A DNA stretch of 33,805 nt from Actinomycetes bacterium (GCA_025964615.1 JAOPYM010000511.1:1-33805), one strand, 5' to 3'. Counted from the stretch's first letter, positions 22,682 through 32,364 are shown. Numbers and translations: made by a program. The notes: generated from the letters alone by a model not told the origin.

Positions 22682-23785
22682 TCAGCCCGTCAGGAGGGTG
22701 TCCGAGCCTGCGACATCGGCGATCGGGCGGGTACCCGGGCCGATGTAGCGGGCGCTCGGCCGGACCAGCCGGCCGGTGCGCTTCTGCTCCAGGATGTGCG
22801 CCGCCCACCCGGCCGTACGGCCACAGGTGAACATGGCGGGCATCATCGCCGTCGGAACCTGGGCGAAGTCCAGGACGACGGCGGCCCAGAACTCGACGTT
22901 GGTCTCGATCGGGTGGTCCGGGCGGCGCTCGCGCAGCTCGCTCAACGCGGCGTCCTCCAGGGCCTTGGCGGCCTCGTAACGGGTCGCGCCCAGCTCCTTG
23001 GCGATCCGGCGCAGCACGCGCGCCCGGGGGTCCTCGGCGCGGTAGACACGGTGGCCGAAGCCCATCATCCGCTCGTGGTTGTCGAGGATGTCGGTGACGA
23101 CCTTGCGGGCGTCGCCGAGCTGCTCGACCCGCTCGATCATGGGCAGCACGCGGGCGGGGGCGCCACCGTGCAGGGGGCCGGACATGGCGCCGATGCCACC
23201 GGACATGGCGGCGGCCACGTCGGCACCGGTCGAGGCGATGACCCGGGCGGTGAAGGTGGAGGCGTTCATGCCGTGCTCGGCGGCCGAGACCCAGTAGGCG
23301 TCGATGGCCTTGACGTGCTGCGGGTCGGGCTCGCCGCGCCAGCGCACCATGAACCGTTCGGTGATGGTGTGGCTGTCGTTGATCCGGGTCTGCGGGACCG
23401 CGGGTTTGTCGAGGCCGCGGGCGCTCTGCGCGACGAAGGACAGCGCCTGCACGGAGGCGAGGGCCAGGTTCGCGCGGGCCTCCTCGTCGGAGATATCGAG
23501 CAGCGGACGGAACCCGTACACCGTGGCGATGGTCGGCAGGGCGGCCTGCACGTCCACGCGGACGTCGCCGGACCGCACCGGGAGGAGGTGCGGCTCGGCC
23601 GCGGCCAGGCCGGGGCTGAAGCTGTTGTCGACGAGCAGGCCCCAGACGTCACCGAAGGAGACGTTGCCGACGAGCTCTTCGATGTCGACGCCGCGGTACC
23701 GGAGGGCGCCGCCCTCTTTGTCGGGTTCGGCGATCTCCGTCTCGAAGGCCACTACTCCTTCGAGCCCGGGTTTGAAGTCGGACAT
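22682..23785 (-). CDS. citA: Citrate synthase 2
   Basis: 367 residues, the short citrate synthase/methylcitrate-type family, matching actinobacterial CitA (M. tuberculosis Rv0889c). It condenses acetyl-CoA with oxaloacetate. Catalytic histidines are His206 in GPLHGGA and His245 in GFGHRVY. Where classical enzymes have the catalytic Asp in NVD, this one has Glu298 in ETNVEFW, which I believe is usual in this subgroup. ATG 23785 (MSDFKPGLEGVVAFETEI) has AGGA at a proper distance. It is divergent from pdxH over 127 bases. A 12-bp hairpin follows the stop. Confidence 0.95.
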   Translation of the reverse strand: MSDFKPGLEGVVAFETEIAEPDKEGGALRYRGVDIEELVGNVSFGDVWGLLVDNSFSPGLAAAEPHLLPVRSGDVRVDVQAALPTIATVYGFRPLLDISDEEARANLALASVQALSFVAQSARGLDKPAVPQTRINDSHTITERFMVRWRGEPDPQHVKAIDAYWVSAAEHGMNASTFTARVIASTGADVAAAMSGGIGAMSGPLHGGAPARVLPMIERVEQLGDARKVVTDILDNHERMMGFGHRVYRAEDPRARVLRRIAKELGATRYEAAKALEDAALSELRERRPDHPIETNVEFWAAVVLDFAQVPTAMMPAMFTCGRTAGWAAHILEQKRTGRLVRPSARYIGPGTRPIADVAGSDTLLTG

Positions 23786-23912
23786 GTTCCGTCCTGCCTT
23801 TCGTCCCCTTGAGTGATAAGGCGGTGCCTGGCTATTGAACCGTGTTGAGGTTACTCGCCAGTACCCAGGTCCCTGTGAGCTTGGTCGTGCCCAGGTGGAA
23901 GGCTGTCTGACC

Positions 23913-24563
23913 GTGGAACGGAAGACGCCCGACCTGGCCGGTCTACGCAAATCCTACGAAACGGGAGATCTGGACGAATCGGGGGCATGCCCTGATCCTC
24001 ATACCCAGTTCGCCGCATGGTTCGCAGACGTGGCCGCCGCGAATCTTCCCGAACCCAACGCGATGGTCCTGACCACCGCTTCCATCGGCGGAGTGCCCAG
24101 CGCCAGGACGGTACTCCTCAAGGGTCACGGCCCGGACGGATTCCGCTTCTTCACCAACTACACCTCCCGTAAGGGCCGCGAGCTCGCGGCCAATCCGCAG
24201 GTCTGCCTGCTCTTCCCCTGGCACGCGCTGCACCGGCAAGTGATCGTAACCGGCCGGGCCGCCCGGATCCCGGACGAGGAGAACGCCGCCTACTTCCGAT
24301 CCAGGCCGTACGGCTCGCAGCTCGGCGCCTGGGCCAGCCGCCAGTCGTCCGTCATCGCATCCCGGGAGGTGCTGGAGGCCAGGTACGCGGAGCTGGCGCA
24401 ACGCTGGGCCGAGGGCGAGGTGCCGGTCCCGGACTTCTGGGGCGGCTACCTGGTGAGCCCCGAAACGGTCGAGTTCTGGCAGGGCAGGGCGAACCGCCTG
24501 CACGACCGCCTCCGCTACCTGCGTACCGAGGACGGCTGGCAATTGGACAGACTGTCACCATGA
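23913..24563 (+). CDS. pdxH: Pyridoxamine 5'-phosphate oxidase
   Basis: 216 residues. PdxH oxidises PNP or PMP to PLP using [16 protein letters not shown] is the conserved N-terminal helix. [22 protein letters not shown] and [13 protein letters not shown] carry the FMN/phosphate contacts, and the end [11 protein letters not shown] plus WQLDRLSP is the family signature. GTG 23913 gives the normal length; the longer frame from 23835 has no site. GGTGGAAGG lies upstream. The MFS gene starts within its stop (ATGA), so the two are coupled. It is divergent from citA. Confidence 0.96.
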   Translation: MERKTPDLAGLRKSYETGDLDESGACPDPHTQFAAWFADVAAANLPEPNAMVLTTASIGGVPSARTVLLKGHGPDGFRFFTNYTSRKGRELAANPQVCLLFPWHALHRQVIVTGRAARIPDEENAAYFRSRPYGSQLGAWASRQSSVIASREVLEARYAELAQRWAEGEVPVPDFWGGYLVSPETVEFWQGRANRLHDRLRYLRTEDGWQLDRLSP

Positions 24564-25837
24564 CGGCCCTCAAACCCCCCGCTCCGGAAGTTCCGCGAAC
24601 CCGGGCGGCGAGGTTTCGGGGGCTGTGGATCGACACCGCGCCGCTGAGCCACCCGCCCTACCGGCGGCTCTGGCTGGGCCAGGGCGTCTCCTTCATCGGG
24701 TTCCAGGTGACCGCGGTCGCCGTGCCCGTACAGGTGTACGGGCTGACCGGCTCGTCGTTCTGGGTCGGCAGCCTGGGCATCGCCACCCTGGTACCGCTGA
24801 TCGTCTTCGGGCTCTGGGGCGGCGCGGTGGCCGACCACATGGACCGCAGGAGGCTGTTGCTCCTCGCCTCCTGCATCACCTGGGCCGCGACGATCCTGCT
24901 GCTGGTGCAGGCCCTGTTCCGGCTGGACAACCTCTGGGTGATCATGGCCGCGGTGGCGGTGCAGTCCACCGGTTTCGCGATCACCTCGCCCACCCGGGGG
25001 GCGATCATTCCCCGCCTGGTGGATCCCGGCCTGGTCCCGGCCGCCAACACGCTGAACTTCACCGTTGGGCAGGTGGGGACGCTGGCCGGGCCGCTGCTCG
25101 CCGGTCTGCTGCTTGCCAGGTACGACTACGCGGTGGCCTACGGGCTGGACGCGGCGCTGTTCACCGTGGGGCTCTACGCGGCGTTCCGGCTGCCGGCCAT
25201 CCCGCCGCGCGGCGACCGGACCGGCACCCCGGGCCTGCGCTCGGTCCTTGAGGGCCTGCGTTACCTGCGGACCACGCCCGTACTGCTCATGTCGTTCGTC
25301 GTGGACATCATCGCGATGGCCGCCATGCCCAGGGCGCTCTTCCCCGAACTGTCCCAGACCAAGTTCGGCGGGCACGGCGCGGTCGGCGCTCTGTTCGCCG
25401 CGATCGGGCTGGGCGCGGTGATCGGTGGCCTGTGCTCCGGCTGGATCGGCCGGATCCGCAGGCAGGGGGTGGCGCTGGTGGCCTGCATCGTGGTCTGGGG
25501 CCTCGCGGTGGCCGCCGCCGGGCTGGCCCACGCGCTCTGGCTCGCCGTCGCGCTGCTGGCCGTGGGCGGCGCCGCCGACCTGGTCAGCGCGGTGTTCCGG
25601 CAGTCGATGCTGCAGACGTACGCGCCGGATGAGATGCGCGGCAGGCTGCAGGGCGTCTTCATGGTCGTCGTGGCCGGCGGGCCGCGGCTCGGCGACCTCC
25701 GGGCGGGTGCCACGGCGGCCGTCATCGGGGCCTCGGCATCCTGGGTGGCCGGTGGGATCGCGTGCGTGGTCCTCGTGGTCATGGTGAGCCTCTGCGTCCC
25801 GTCTTTCTTGCGGTATGCGGTCTCTGCCAGCAAGTAG
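24560..25837 (+). CDS. MFS exporter, EntS-like
   Basis: 425 residues, about 12 membrane helices. After a 30-residue cytoplasmic lead, [20 protein letters not shown] opens helix 1. [20 protein letters not shown] is the A-motif loop, and [20 protein letters not shown] is the late conserved segment of the EntS-type MFS_3 family (enterobactin exporter of E. coli). ATG 24560 overlaps the pdxH TGA. An IdeR/DtxR-type regulator follows after 28 bases, which makes siderophore or metal-linked export conceivable, though this is inference from position only. Confidence 0.88.
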   Translation: MTALKPPAPEVPRTRAARFRGLWIDTAPLSHPPYRRLWLGQGVSFIGFQVTAVAVPVQVYGLTGSSFWVGSLGIATLVPLIVFGLWGGAVADHMDRRRLLLLASCITWAATILLLVQALFRLDNLWVIMAAVAVQSTGFAITSPTRGAIIPRLVDPGLVPAANTLNFTVGQVGTLAGPLLAGLLLARYDYAVAYGLDAALFTVGLYAAFRLPAIPPRGDRTGTPGLRSVLEGLRYLRTTPVLLMSFVVDIIAMAAMPRALFPELSQTKFGGHGAVGALFAAIGLGAVIGGLCSGWIGRIRRQGVALVACIVVWGLAVAAAGLAHALWLAVALLAVGGAADLVSAVFRQSMLQTYAPDEMRGRLQGVFMVVVAGGPRLGDLRAGATAAVIGASASWVAGGIACVVLVVMVSLCVPSFLRYAVSASK

Positions 25838-25865
25838 CATCAGGGGTAACGCCTGGAGGGACCTT

Positions 25866-26564
25866 TTGACGGCACACGGCTTGATCGACACCACGGAGAT
25901 GTATCTCCGTACGATCTTCGAGCTCGAGGAAGAGGGCATCGTCCCGCTCCGGGCGCGGATCGCCGAGCGGCTGTCCCAGAGCGGCCCCACGGTCAGCCAG
26001 ACGGTGGCCAGGATGGAACGTGACTCGCTGCTGCGGGTCGAGGGCGACAGGCACCTGGAACTGACCGGCGAGGGCCGCGAGCTGGCCACCAGGGTGATGC
26101 GCAAGCACCGGCTGGCCGAGTGCCTGCTCGTCAACGTGATCGGGCTGCCCTGGGAGCAGGTGCACATCGAGGCCTGCCGGTGGGAGCACGTCATGTCGGA
26201 GGAGGTCGAGCGGCGCCTGGTGGCCCTCCTCGACAACCCGACGGCCTGCCCGCACGGCAATCCGATCCCCGGTCTGGACGAGCTCGGCGGGCACAGCGAG
26301 GTCGGAACCGAGGTGATCTCGGCGATGACCGAGGCCGCCACCAAGGCCGGTGTGCACGTCGTTGTGAGACGGATCGGCGAACAACTCCAGAGCGACTGCG
26401 ATCTGATGCTTAGACTCAAGCAGGTCGGGATACAACCCGGGCGCGAGGTCACTCTCGCGGCGAGCGACGACGGTGTGCGAGTGAGCAGTGACGATGAGGC
26501 TGACAGTCCCGCGACAGAGCTTCCCCGTCGTCTCGCCGAGCACGTTTTCGTCGCGAAACGCTGA
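25866..26564 (+). CDS. ideR: IdeR/DtxR-type iron-dependent regulator
   Basis: 232 residues, matching IdeR/DmdR/DtxR throughout. Fe(II)-loaded protein binds iron boxes and represses iron uptake. The metal ligands are all present at an offset of two from M. tuberculosis IdeR: Met12, Cys104, Glu107 and His108 for one site; His81, Glu85 and His100 for the other. The winged helix is [20 protein letters not shown]. Residues 145-232 form the C-terminal SH3-like domain. TTG 25866 is chosen because GGAGGG precedes it by five bases and the protein then has the standard N-terminus; the frame from 25815 overlaps the MFS gene. I saw no iron box in this window. Confidence 0.93.
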   Translation: MTAHGLIDTTEMYLRTIFELEEEGIVPLRARIAERLSQSGPTVSQTVARMERDSLLRVEGDRHLELTGEGRELATRVMRKHRLAECLLVNVIGLPWEQVHIEACRWEHVMSEEVERRLVALLDNPTACPHGNPIPGLDELGGHSEVGTEVISAMTEAATKAGVHVVVRRIGEQLQSDCDLMLRLKQVGIQPGREVTLAASDDGVRVSSDDEADSPATELPRRLAEHVFVAKR

Positions 26565-26677
26565 AAACCTCACTCAGGTGCCTAGGCTCTGTACCGAAGA
26601 TCTCCTTACTGGGACGACGTACTCGCGTATCTCGCGGGCAGGCGCGTCGTTCAATAGTTCGGCGGAGGTGAGGTGAG

Positions 26678-28903
26678 ATGAAGCGCTGGGGTGAGTCGCC
26701 CTTCGACGCACAGCTACCGCCCGAGACCGTCCTGAACCAGATGGAGATGGCGGTCATCGTGTGCGACCGCTTCAGCAACATCATCTCCAGCAACGCCTTC
26801 GCCCAGAAGCTCTTCGGGTTCGCCGGAGAGGAGTTCATCGGCCAGTCGGTCCTGTCCCTCAGCATCGCCGAGGAGGACCACGAGCAGGCCACCGAACTGG
26901 CCAGGCACGTGCTGAAGGGCGGCGTCTGGGAGGGCACTTTCTGCAACGTGCGCTCCGACGGCACGACCATCTACACCCGCGCGCAGGCCGTACCGCTGAG
27001 GCATCCCTCGGGAGCCATCGACGGCATCGTGATCTTCGCGAGGGAGGCGCTGCGCAGCAACCAGCGCGACCAGGACCGGTACGGGCTGCTCGACCGGATC
27101 GGGTCACGGCTCGCCGCCTCCCTGGAGCTCGAGGTGACCCTGCGCCAGGTGGCCGACACCCTGGTCCCGCAGTTCGCCGACCACTGCTTCATCGACCTGT
27201 TCAGCGGGGAGAAGCTGGTCCGCCGGGTGTCGCGGCACGCCGCCGGCTGGAAGCCACCGCCCGGTACCTGGGCCGAGGTCGCCGAGACCGTCTCGTACCC
27301 CTATGACCACTTCTGCACACGGGCGATGGGCCGCCGGGACGCGGTGCTGATCGAGGACATGGTCCAGCACCGGTTCTCCGCGCCCTCCCAGTCGAGCATG
27401 CGGCTCGGCGACGACATGGGCATCACCTCGGTGATCGCGGCGCCGCTGCTGGCCCGCGGAGAGCTGCTCGGCGTGATGAGCATCGCGCTGTCCAACCTGA
27501 CCCGGCGGCCCGACCCGCACTACGACGGCTTCGACCGGGATCTGGCCGGTGCCATCGCCAGCCGGGTGGCGCTCGCCATCGACAACGCCATGCTCTTCGA
27601 GGAGGAACGCGAGACTGCGCTGGCCTTCCAGAAGAACCTGCTGCCCGGCGACCGGCCGCCCAGGCTGGACGGGTTGCAGATCGCGTGGCGGTACGAGCCG
27701 GCCAAGCCCCTCGAGTCGCACGGGCACGGCATCCAGACCCAGGTCGGCGGCGACTGGTACGACGTCATCCCGCTGTCGGCGGGCCGGGTCGGCATCGTGA
27801 TCGGCGATGTCGAGGGCAGGGGCGCCCGCGCCGCCGCCATCATGGGGCAGCTGCGGGCCGCGCTGCGGGCGTTCGCCCAGGACGACAAGCCGCCCGCCGA
27901 GATCCTCCGCAAGCTGGACGAGTGGGTGCGCACGATGACGCGCCCGGAACGTCCTCGCTTCAGCGACGAGGTCATCAGGCCCCCGCTGGTGTCGTGCACC
28001 TACTTCGTGTACGACGCCTGGTCGCGGGTGCTGTCGTTCGCCAATGCCGGGCACGCGCCGCCGCTGCTGATCTTCGACGGCCAGGTCTCCGAGCTGGAGT
28101 ACCAGGGCAAGGGCACCTTGCTCGGAGTCCGTGGTCATGGGGTGGGCGGCGACGTCCTGTTCGATGAAGAGACTGTGGAGCTCGAGCCGGGCTCCACTTT
28201 CGTGTTGTACACCGATGGGCTCGTCGAGCGGCGCACCAAGGAGAACGGCGACTTCTACACCACCGAGGAGTCCCGGCAGATGCTCTGCAAGGCGCTCTCC
28301 GAAGTGGCCAGGCGCGACGTCGAGACGGTCGCCAACGCGGCGTTCTCGGCCGTGCCAGGAGACATCGACGACGACGTGGCGATCGTCGTCGTGCGGACCG
28401 CAGCCGAGGAGCTGGCGGTCGAGGAGCGCACGTACCCGGCTGAGCCGATCATGGTGTCGGAGGCGCGACGGCTGGCCGCGGAGACCTTCGCCTCCTGGGG
28501 GATGCCGGAGGACCAGGCCGATCTGGCCTGTCTGCTGGTGTCGGAGGTCGTCACCAACGTCGTCCTGCACGCCACCACCGCGCCGGCACCGAGGCGCGAG
28601 CTGGTGCTCGACGGCCGGGGGCCGGGCATGGCCTACGACGAGGACGACTGGGATCTGGGAGCCCAGCTGGGCCGCCGTGAGCCGCCCACCAAGGAGTTCA
28701 GGGTACGGCTCCGCCGCGGCGCCGACTCGGTCTGGGTGGAGGTCTTCGACTCCGATCTGCGGCTGCCCCGCATCCGCAGCGCGGGCGAGACCGACGAGGG
28801 CGGCCGCGGCCTCTATCTCGTCGACCAGCTCGCCACCCGCTGGGGCTCTCGCCCGACGCACGACGGCAAGGCCGTCTGGTTCGAGATCCCGCTCACCCCC
28901 TGA
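26678..28903 (+). CDS. PAS-GAF-PP2C (SpoIIE-type) phosphatase with C-terminal HATPase
   Basis: 741 residues, soluble. The order is PAS sensor (about 15-125, with NIISSNAFAQKLFGFAGEEF), GAF (about 140-310, MGITSVIAAPLLARGELLGV), a short coiled linker (ALAFQKNLLPGDRPP), SpoIIE/PP2C phosphatase (about 325-575, with GGDWYDVIPL, GDVEGRGARAAAIMGQLR and DDDVAIVVVR), and an anti-sigma-type HATPase (about 590-741, N box LVSEVVTNVVLHA and GGRGLYLVDQLA). In actinomycetes such proteins act in partner-switching control of sigma factors; phosphatase and kinase in one chain may set the phosphorylation of an anti-anti-sigma factor. ATG 26678 has an excellent GGAGG. No sigma gene is nearby. It ends 11 bases from the convergent methyltransferase. 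Confidence 0.9.
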   Translation: MKRWGESPFDAQLPPETVLNQMEMAVIVCDRFSNIISSNAFAQKLFGFAGEEFIGQSVLSLSIAEEDHEQATELARHVLKGGVWEGTFCNVRSDGTTIYTRAQAVPLRHPSGAIDGIVIFAREALRSNQRDQDRYGLLDRIGSRLAASLELEVTLRQVADTLVPQFADHCFIDLFSGEKLVRRVSRHAAGWKPPPGTWAEVAETVSYPYDHFCTRAMGRRDAVLIEDMVQHRFSAPSQSSMRLGDDMGITSVIAAPLLARGELLGVMSIALSNLTRRPDPHYDGFDRDLAGAIASRVALAIDNAMLFEEERETALAFQKNLLPGDRPPRLDGLQIAWRYEPAKPLESHGHGIQTQVGGDWYDVIPLSAGRVGIVIGDVEGRGARAAAIMGQLRAALRAFAQDDKPPAEILRKLDEWVRTMTRPERPRFSDEVIRPPLVSCTYFVYDAWSRVLSFANAGHAPPLLIFDGQVSELEYQGKGTLLGVRGHGVGGDVLFDEETVELEPGSTFVLYTDGLVERRTKENGDFYTTEESRQMLCKALSEVARRDVETVANAAFSAVPGDIDDDVAIVVVRTAAEELAVEERTYPAEPIMVSEARRLAAETFASWGMPEDQADLACLLVSEVVTNVVLHATTAPAPRRELVLDGRGPGMAYDEDDWDLGAQLGRREPPTKEFRVRLRRGADSVWVEVFDSDLRLPRIRSAGETDEGGRGLYLVDQLATRWGSRPTHDGKAVWFEIPLTP

Positions 28904-28914
28904 CTCTGGGCAGG

Positions 28915-29607
28915 TCAGAGCAGGCCGGCGGCGAGATGGGCCCAGGACTGGGTCAACCAGAGCTCTCCGCCGATCATGCGGGGCTTGGCGCCGGTGGCGG
29001 GTCCGCCGTCGAACTCCTCGGCGAGGGCGGTGCGGATCTGGTCGGCTCCGCCCGCGTCCGGTGCATCGGCCAGCCACGATTCCAGGGGCCGTTCGACGGT
29101 GAGGACGTCCAGGCGCCGTACGTCTGCGCCCGCGTCGGTCACCAGGTCCACGAGCCGGGCCACGGACGGGACCGCGGGGTGCGCGGGATCACGAAGCTGC
29201 TCGATCCGGTTGCGATCGGCGCCGGCCAGGTTCGGCCGTACCAGATCAGCGATGATCAGCCGCCCGCCCGGGCGGCAGACCCGCAGCATCTCCTTCAGGA
29301 TGTGGTCGGGGCAGCCCAGGCGCAGGAGCGAGAACCGGGCCGTGACCAGCGTGAACGAATCGTCCCGGTAGGGCAGGGCGGTGTCGCGGCCGAACTGCAC
29401 CGTCGGGGTACGGCCACGGGGGAGGTCGTCGCCGCGGGGGCCGGCGGTGTGGGCGGTCATCTCACGTACCCGGGGGGCCAGGGCCGCGGCGAAAGGCCCG
29501 GACCCGCACGACACGTCGAGGCACACGTCGGCACGGGACGGTTCTGCGAAGGTCATCAGACGGTCGAGATAGGGGATGGCCGTGCTCGTCTTGATCCCAT
29601 GCACCAC
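28915..29607 (-). CDS. Class I SAM-dependent methyltransferase
   Basis: 230 residues. The SAM motif I is CLDVSCGSGPFAAAL, with serine where glycine is usual (xDxSCGSG). Motif II/III is RDTALPYRDDSFTLVTARFSLLRL and EMLRVCRPGGRLIIADLVRP is the post-II/IV region of UbiE/Methyltransf_11 enzymes. GTG 29607 is selected because AGGAGG lies six bases upstream; frames from 29691 or 29865 lack that support. The substrate is unknown. It is convergent with the PP2C gene, the two stops being separated by 11 bases. Confidence 0.85.
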   Translation of the reverse strand: MVHGIKTSTAIPYLDRLMTFAEPSRADVCLDVSCGSGPFAAALAPRVREMTAHTAGPRGDDLPRGRTPTVQFGRDTALPYRDDSFTLVTARFSLLRLGCPDHILKEMLRVCRPGGRLIIADLVRPNLAGADRNRIEQLRDPAHPAVPSVARLVDLVTDAGADVRRLDVLTVERPLESWLADAPDAGGADQIRTALAEEFDGGPATGAKPRMIGGELWLTQSWAHLAAGLL

Positions 29608-29687
29608 GATGTGCCTCCTCTGCTCGCTCGCCGCCCTCAATCGGTATGACTCCCCGGAACCGCGCAGAGTTCGGAGGGATTCCGAGA

Positions 29688-29852
29688 TCATCGGTGGCGG
29701 AGCGTCTGACCCCAGAGGGCGAGCACGACGAGCACGAAGACGAGGGAGATCGCGAACCGCCCCGGGAGGGGCAGCCGCAGCCGCCGCGCCACCCACTGGA
29801 CGACGACGATGCACAGGATGGCGAGCAGGGCGAGTTCCGTGATCCCGGACAT
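29688..29852 (-). CDS. 54-residue membrane protein
   Basis: Short protein with two hydrophobic helices (about 5-19 and 33-48) joined by a basic loop VARRLRLPLPGRF, ending in LRHR. ATG 29852 has a G-rich stretch upstream. It is divergent from the 127-residue membrane protein at 29896, only 43 bases apart, and upstream of the methyltransferase by 80 bases. Such two-helix proteins are common in actinomycetes; no function can be assigned. Confidence 0.65.
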   Translation of the reverse strand: MSGITELALLAILCIVVVQWVARRLRLPLPGRFAISLVFVLVVLALWGQTLRHR

Positions 29853-29882
29853 GCCCCCCACCCAATCACCCGAACGGCCGGA

Positions 29883-29888
29883 TACGCT
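29883..29888 (+). promoter_or_regulatory. -10 box of a leaderless promoter (127-residue protein)
   Basis: TACGCT, seven bases, then GTG 29896. It decides the start, since no ribosome binding site is present. Confidence 0.5.
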
Positions 29889-29895
29889 CCCCTTC

Positions 29896-30279
29896 GTGGC
29901 TGATGTGAAGGATGTCCAGAAAGAGTCCCGGGTCGACGAGCTCATGACGCGGATGGCGTACGGCCGGGTCGCCCTGGGGGCGGCGGCGTTCCTGGCGCCG
30001 GCCCTGACCGTGAAGCTGATGGGCCTGGGAACGGGCAACGAGCTGGTGACCAGGATCTTCGCCTCCCGGGAGATCGCCCTCGGTGCCGGTTACCTGCTGA
30101 GCAAGGACGCCGGTCGCCAGACGTGGGCACGCCTGGGCGTGGTGGTCGACTCGCTCGACACCGTCGCCGGAATAAAGTCCCGCAAGGCGGGCGTACCACT
30201 GTGGGCGGCGGCGGGTTTCAGCGCCGTCGCGGCCGGTGCCGCCTCGATCGGCGCGGCCAAGGTGGCCAGCCGCCGCTGA
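29896..30279 (+). CDS. Small membrane protein, 127 residues
   Basis: After a charged start (DVKDVQKESRVDEL) come hydrophobic stretches GRVALGAAAFLAPALTV, EIALGAGYLLS and a C-terminal VPLWAAAGFSAVAAGAASIG, with LGVVVDSLDTVAGIKSRKAG between. The pattern resembles DUF4267-like membrane proteins, but I cannot confirm the family. GTG 29896 is leaderless by the TACGCT box. The longer frame from 29809 would overlap the divergent 54-residue gene. The DHA2-type MFS gene follows 78 bases on. Confidence 0.7.
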   Translation: MADVKDVQKESRVDELMTRMAYGRVALGAAAFLAPALTVKLMGLGTGNELVTRIFASREIALGAGYLLSKDAGRQTWARLGVVVDSLDTVAGIKSRKAGVPLWAAAGFSAVAAGAASIGAAKVASRR

Positions 30280-30357
30280 GTGATCCGGAGCGCGTTTGGG
30301 TACGGGATCGTCAGAGCGGCGCGCCGGGGGACGCCGCCATGACGTGGGGATTCGCGC

Positions 30358-32364
30358 ATGTCTGCCGGCACCGGTCAGGCAGGGGCCACCATGCCCAGGG
30401 GCAGGGACCTCCATGTGATCCTCGGCGCGCTCATGCTCGCTATGCTGCTCGCCGCGCTCGACCAGACGATCGTCTCGACGGCGCTGCCGACGATCGTCAG
30501 TGATCTGGGCGGGCTCAACCACCTGTCATGGGTCGTCACCGCGTACATGCTCGCCACCACGGCCTCGACCCCGCTCTGGGGCAAGCTCGGCGACCAGTAC
30601 GGCCGCAAGCCGCTGTTCATCGCGTCGATCGTGATCTTCCTGATCGGTTCGGCGCTCTGCGGGCTGTCCGGCAACATGCTCGAGCTGATCGCCTTCCGTG
30701 GCCTGCAGGGGATCGGCGGTGGTGGCCTGATGGTGCTGGCGATGGCGATCGTCGGGGATGTCGTGTCGTCCCGGGAGCGCGGCCGCTATCAGGGGCTGTT
30801 CGGTGCGGTCTTCGGCGTCTCCAGCGTGGCGGGGCCGCTGCTCGGCGGATTCTTCGTCGACCGCCTCTCCTGGCGCTGGGTGTTCTATATCAACCTGCCG
30901 ATCGGGGTCGTCGCCCTCATCGTCATCGTGGCCGTACTGCACGGCAAGCCGGTACAGGAGCAGCACAAGATCGACTACCTGGGCACGGTACTGCTCGGGG
31001 GTGCCGCCATCTGTCTGGTGCTACTGACGACCTGGGGCGGTTCGCAGTACGCCTGGGGGTCTCCGACGATCATTGGTCTCGGGATCGCGATGGTCGCCCT
31101 GGCGGTCGGCTGGGGGTTCGCGGAGCGGGTGGCCGCCGAGCCGGTGCTGCCCCTTCACCTGTTCGCCAAGCCGGTGTTCTCCATCGCCTCGGCGATCGCG
31201 TTCGTGGTCGGTTTCGCGATGTTCGGCGCGCTCACGTACCTCTCGATCTTCCTGCAGGTGGTGCACGGCATCACGCCGACCCTGTCCGGACTGCATCTGC
31301 TGCCCATGATGCTCGGCCTGCTGGCCACCTCCGTCCTCTCCGGACAGTTGATCACTAGAACCGGTCGCTACAAGATCTTCCCGATCCTCGGTACGGCCAT
31401 CACGGCGCTCGGCCTGTTCCTCTGCTCGAGGCTGGACCAGACGAGCTCGACGTTCACGATGAGCCTCTGCTTCCTTGTCCTCGGGCTCGGGCTGGGTCTG
31501 GTCATGCAGGTTCTGGTGATCGTGGTGCAGAACTCCGTCGGCTATGAGGACCTGGGTACGGCCACCGCGGGGTCGACCTTCTTCCGATCGATCGGCGGTT
31601 CCGTCGGGGTCGCGCTGTTGGGGTCCATCTTCAACAGCCAACTGGCCGCGAACCTGTCGGCGGCGCTCAAGACGGTGCAGCTGCCGCCCGGCGTCGACGC
31701 CAAGACGATCGCCGGGAATTCGCTGGCGCTGAAGAGCCTGCCGCCGGCGACGCGGGCGCCGCTCATCCAGGCGTACGCCCAGTCCATCCAGACGGTGTTC
31801 CTCTGGGCGGTGCCGTTCGCCCTCGTCGCCTTCGTCCTCGCCTGGTTCCTGGAAGAGCTGCCGCTGCGGGCCACCGTCAAGGAGGTCGACTTCGGCGAAT
31901 GCCTGGGCGCGTCGACGCAGCGATCCTCGCTGGAGGAGATCGAACGCGGGCTGACCCGCCTCCTCCGCCGCGACACCAAGGCCAGGGAGATGTACGAGGG
32001 ACTGGGCCGGCAAGCCGGGTACGACCTGCCGGCGGGCAGCATCTGGGCGCTGTGCCGGATCGAGCATGCCGGGACGCTGAAGGACGCCGATCTGGCCGCC
32101 CGCGCCGAGGTGCAGGTGGAGGATGGCAGGCCGTACGTGGACCGGCTGGTCAGCGATGGGTTCGTGGTAAGGCAGGACGGGAAGCTCGTGATCACCGATG
32201 CCGGGCGCCATGCCGCCGAGAACCTGTACGCGGCGCGGTGCAAGGCGCTGGAGCACCTGCTGGACGGCTGGGAGCCCGAGAAGTACCCCGAGCTGGAAGC
32301 CGCGTTGAGGAACCTCGCCCGGTCCTCCGTCGGCGACGAGTCCGACGCCCGCACCTTCCATTGA
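30358..32364 (+). CDS. DHA2/EmrB-type MFS exporter fused to a MarR-like winged helix
   Basis: 668 residues. Residues about 18-505 are a 14-helix drug:H+ antiporter of the EmrB/QacA group: LDQTIVSTALPTIVSDLGG, WVVTAYMLATTASTPLWGKL, GRKPLF (A motif) and GGSVGVALLGSIF. Residues about 520-665 form a soluble tail with a MarR-like winged helix: a helix pair, DLPAGSIWALCRIEHAGTLKDADLA, then VDRLVSDGFVVRQDGKLVITDAGR as recognition helix and wing. The tail may sense substrate or interact with other proteins; DNA binding is not shown. ATG 30358 is used (GGGGA seven bases upstream); ATG 30391 is the alternative. The TGA stop lies in repeat copy 6. Substrate is unknown. Confidence 0.88.
   Translation: MSAGTGQAGATMPRGRDLHVILGALMLAMLLAALDQTIVSTALPTIVSDLGGLNHLSWVVTAYMLATTASTPLWGKLGDQYGRKPLFIASIVIFLIGSALCGLSGNMLELIAFRGLQGIGGGGLMVLAMAIVGDVVSSRERGRYQGLFGAVFGVSSVAGPLLGGFFVDRLSWRWVFYINLPIGVVALIVIVAVLHGKPVQEQHKIDYLGTVLLGGAAICLVLLTTWGGSQYAWGSPTIIGLGIAMVALAVGWGFAERVAAEPVLPLHLFAKPVFSIASAIAFVVGFAMFGALTYLSIFLQVVHGITPTLSGLHLLPMMLGLLATSVLSGQLITRTGRYKIFPILGTAITALGLFLCSRLDQTSSTFTMSLCFLVLGLGLGLVMQVLVIVVQNSVGYEDLGTATAGSTFFRSIGGSVGVALLGSIFNSQLAANLSAALKTVQLPPGVDAKTIAGNSLALKSLPPATRAPLIQAYAQSIQTVFLWAVPFALVAFVLAWFLEELPLRATVKEVDFGECLGASTQRSSLEEIERGLTRLLRRDTKAREMYEGLGRQAGYDLPAGSIWALCRIEHAGTLKDADLAARAEVQVEDGRPYVDRLVSDGFVVRQDGKLVITDAGRHAAENLYAARCKALEHLLDGWEPEKYPELEAALRNLARSSVGDESDARTFH

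Noticed and set aside
22892-22897. CitA Asp-to-Glu change as a sign of an inactive enzyme
   Set aside because: Both catalytic histidines are intact and, as I recall, Glu at this position is usual in the CitA subgroup.
28900-28918. CTGAC/GTCAG inverted repeat between the PP2C and methyltransferase stops
   Set aside because: Only five base pairs with a 9-nt loop; too weak to call a terminator.
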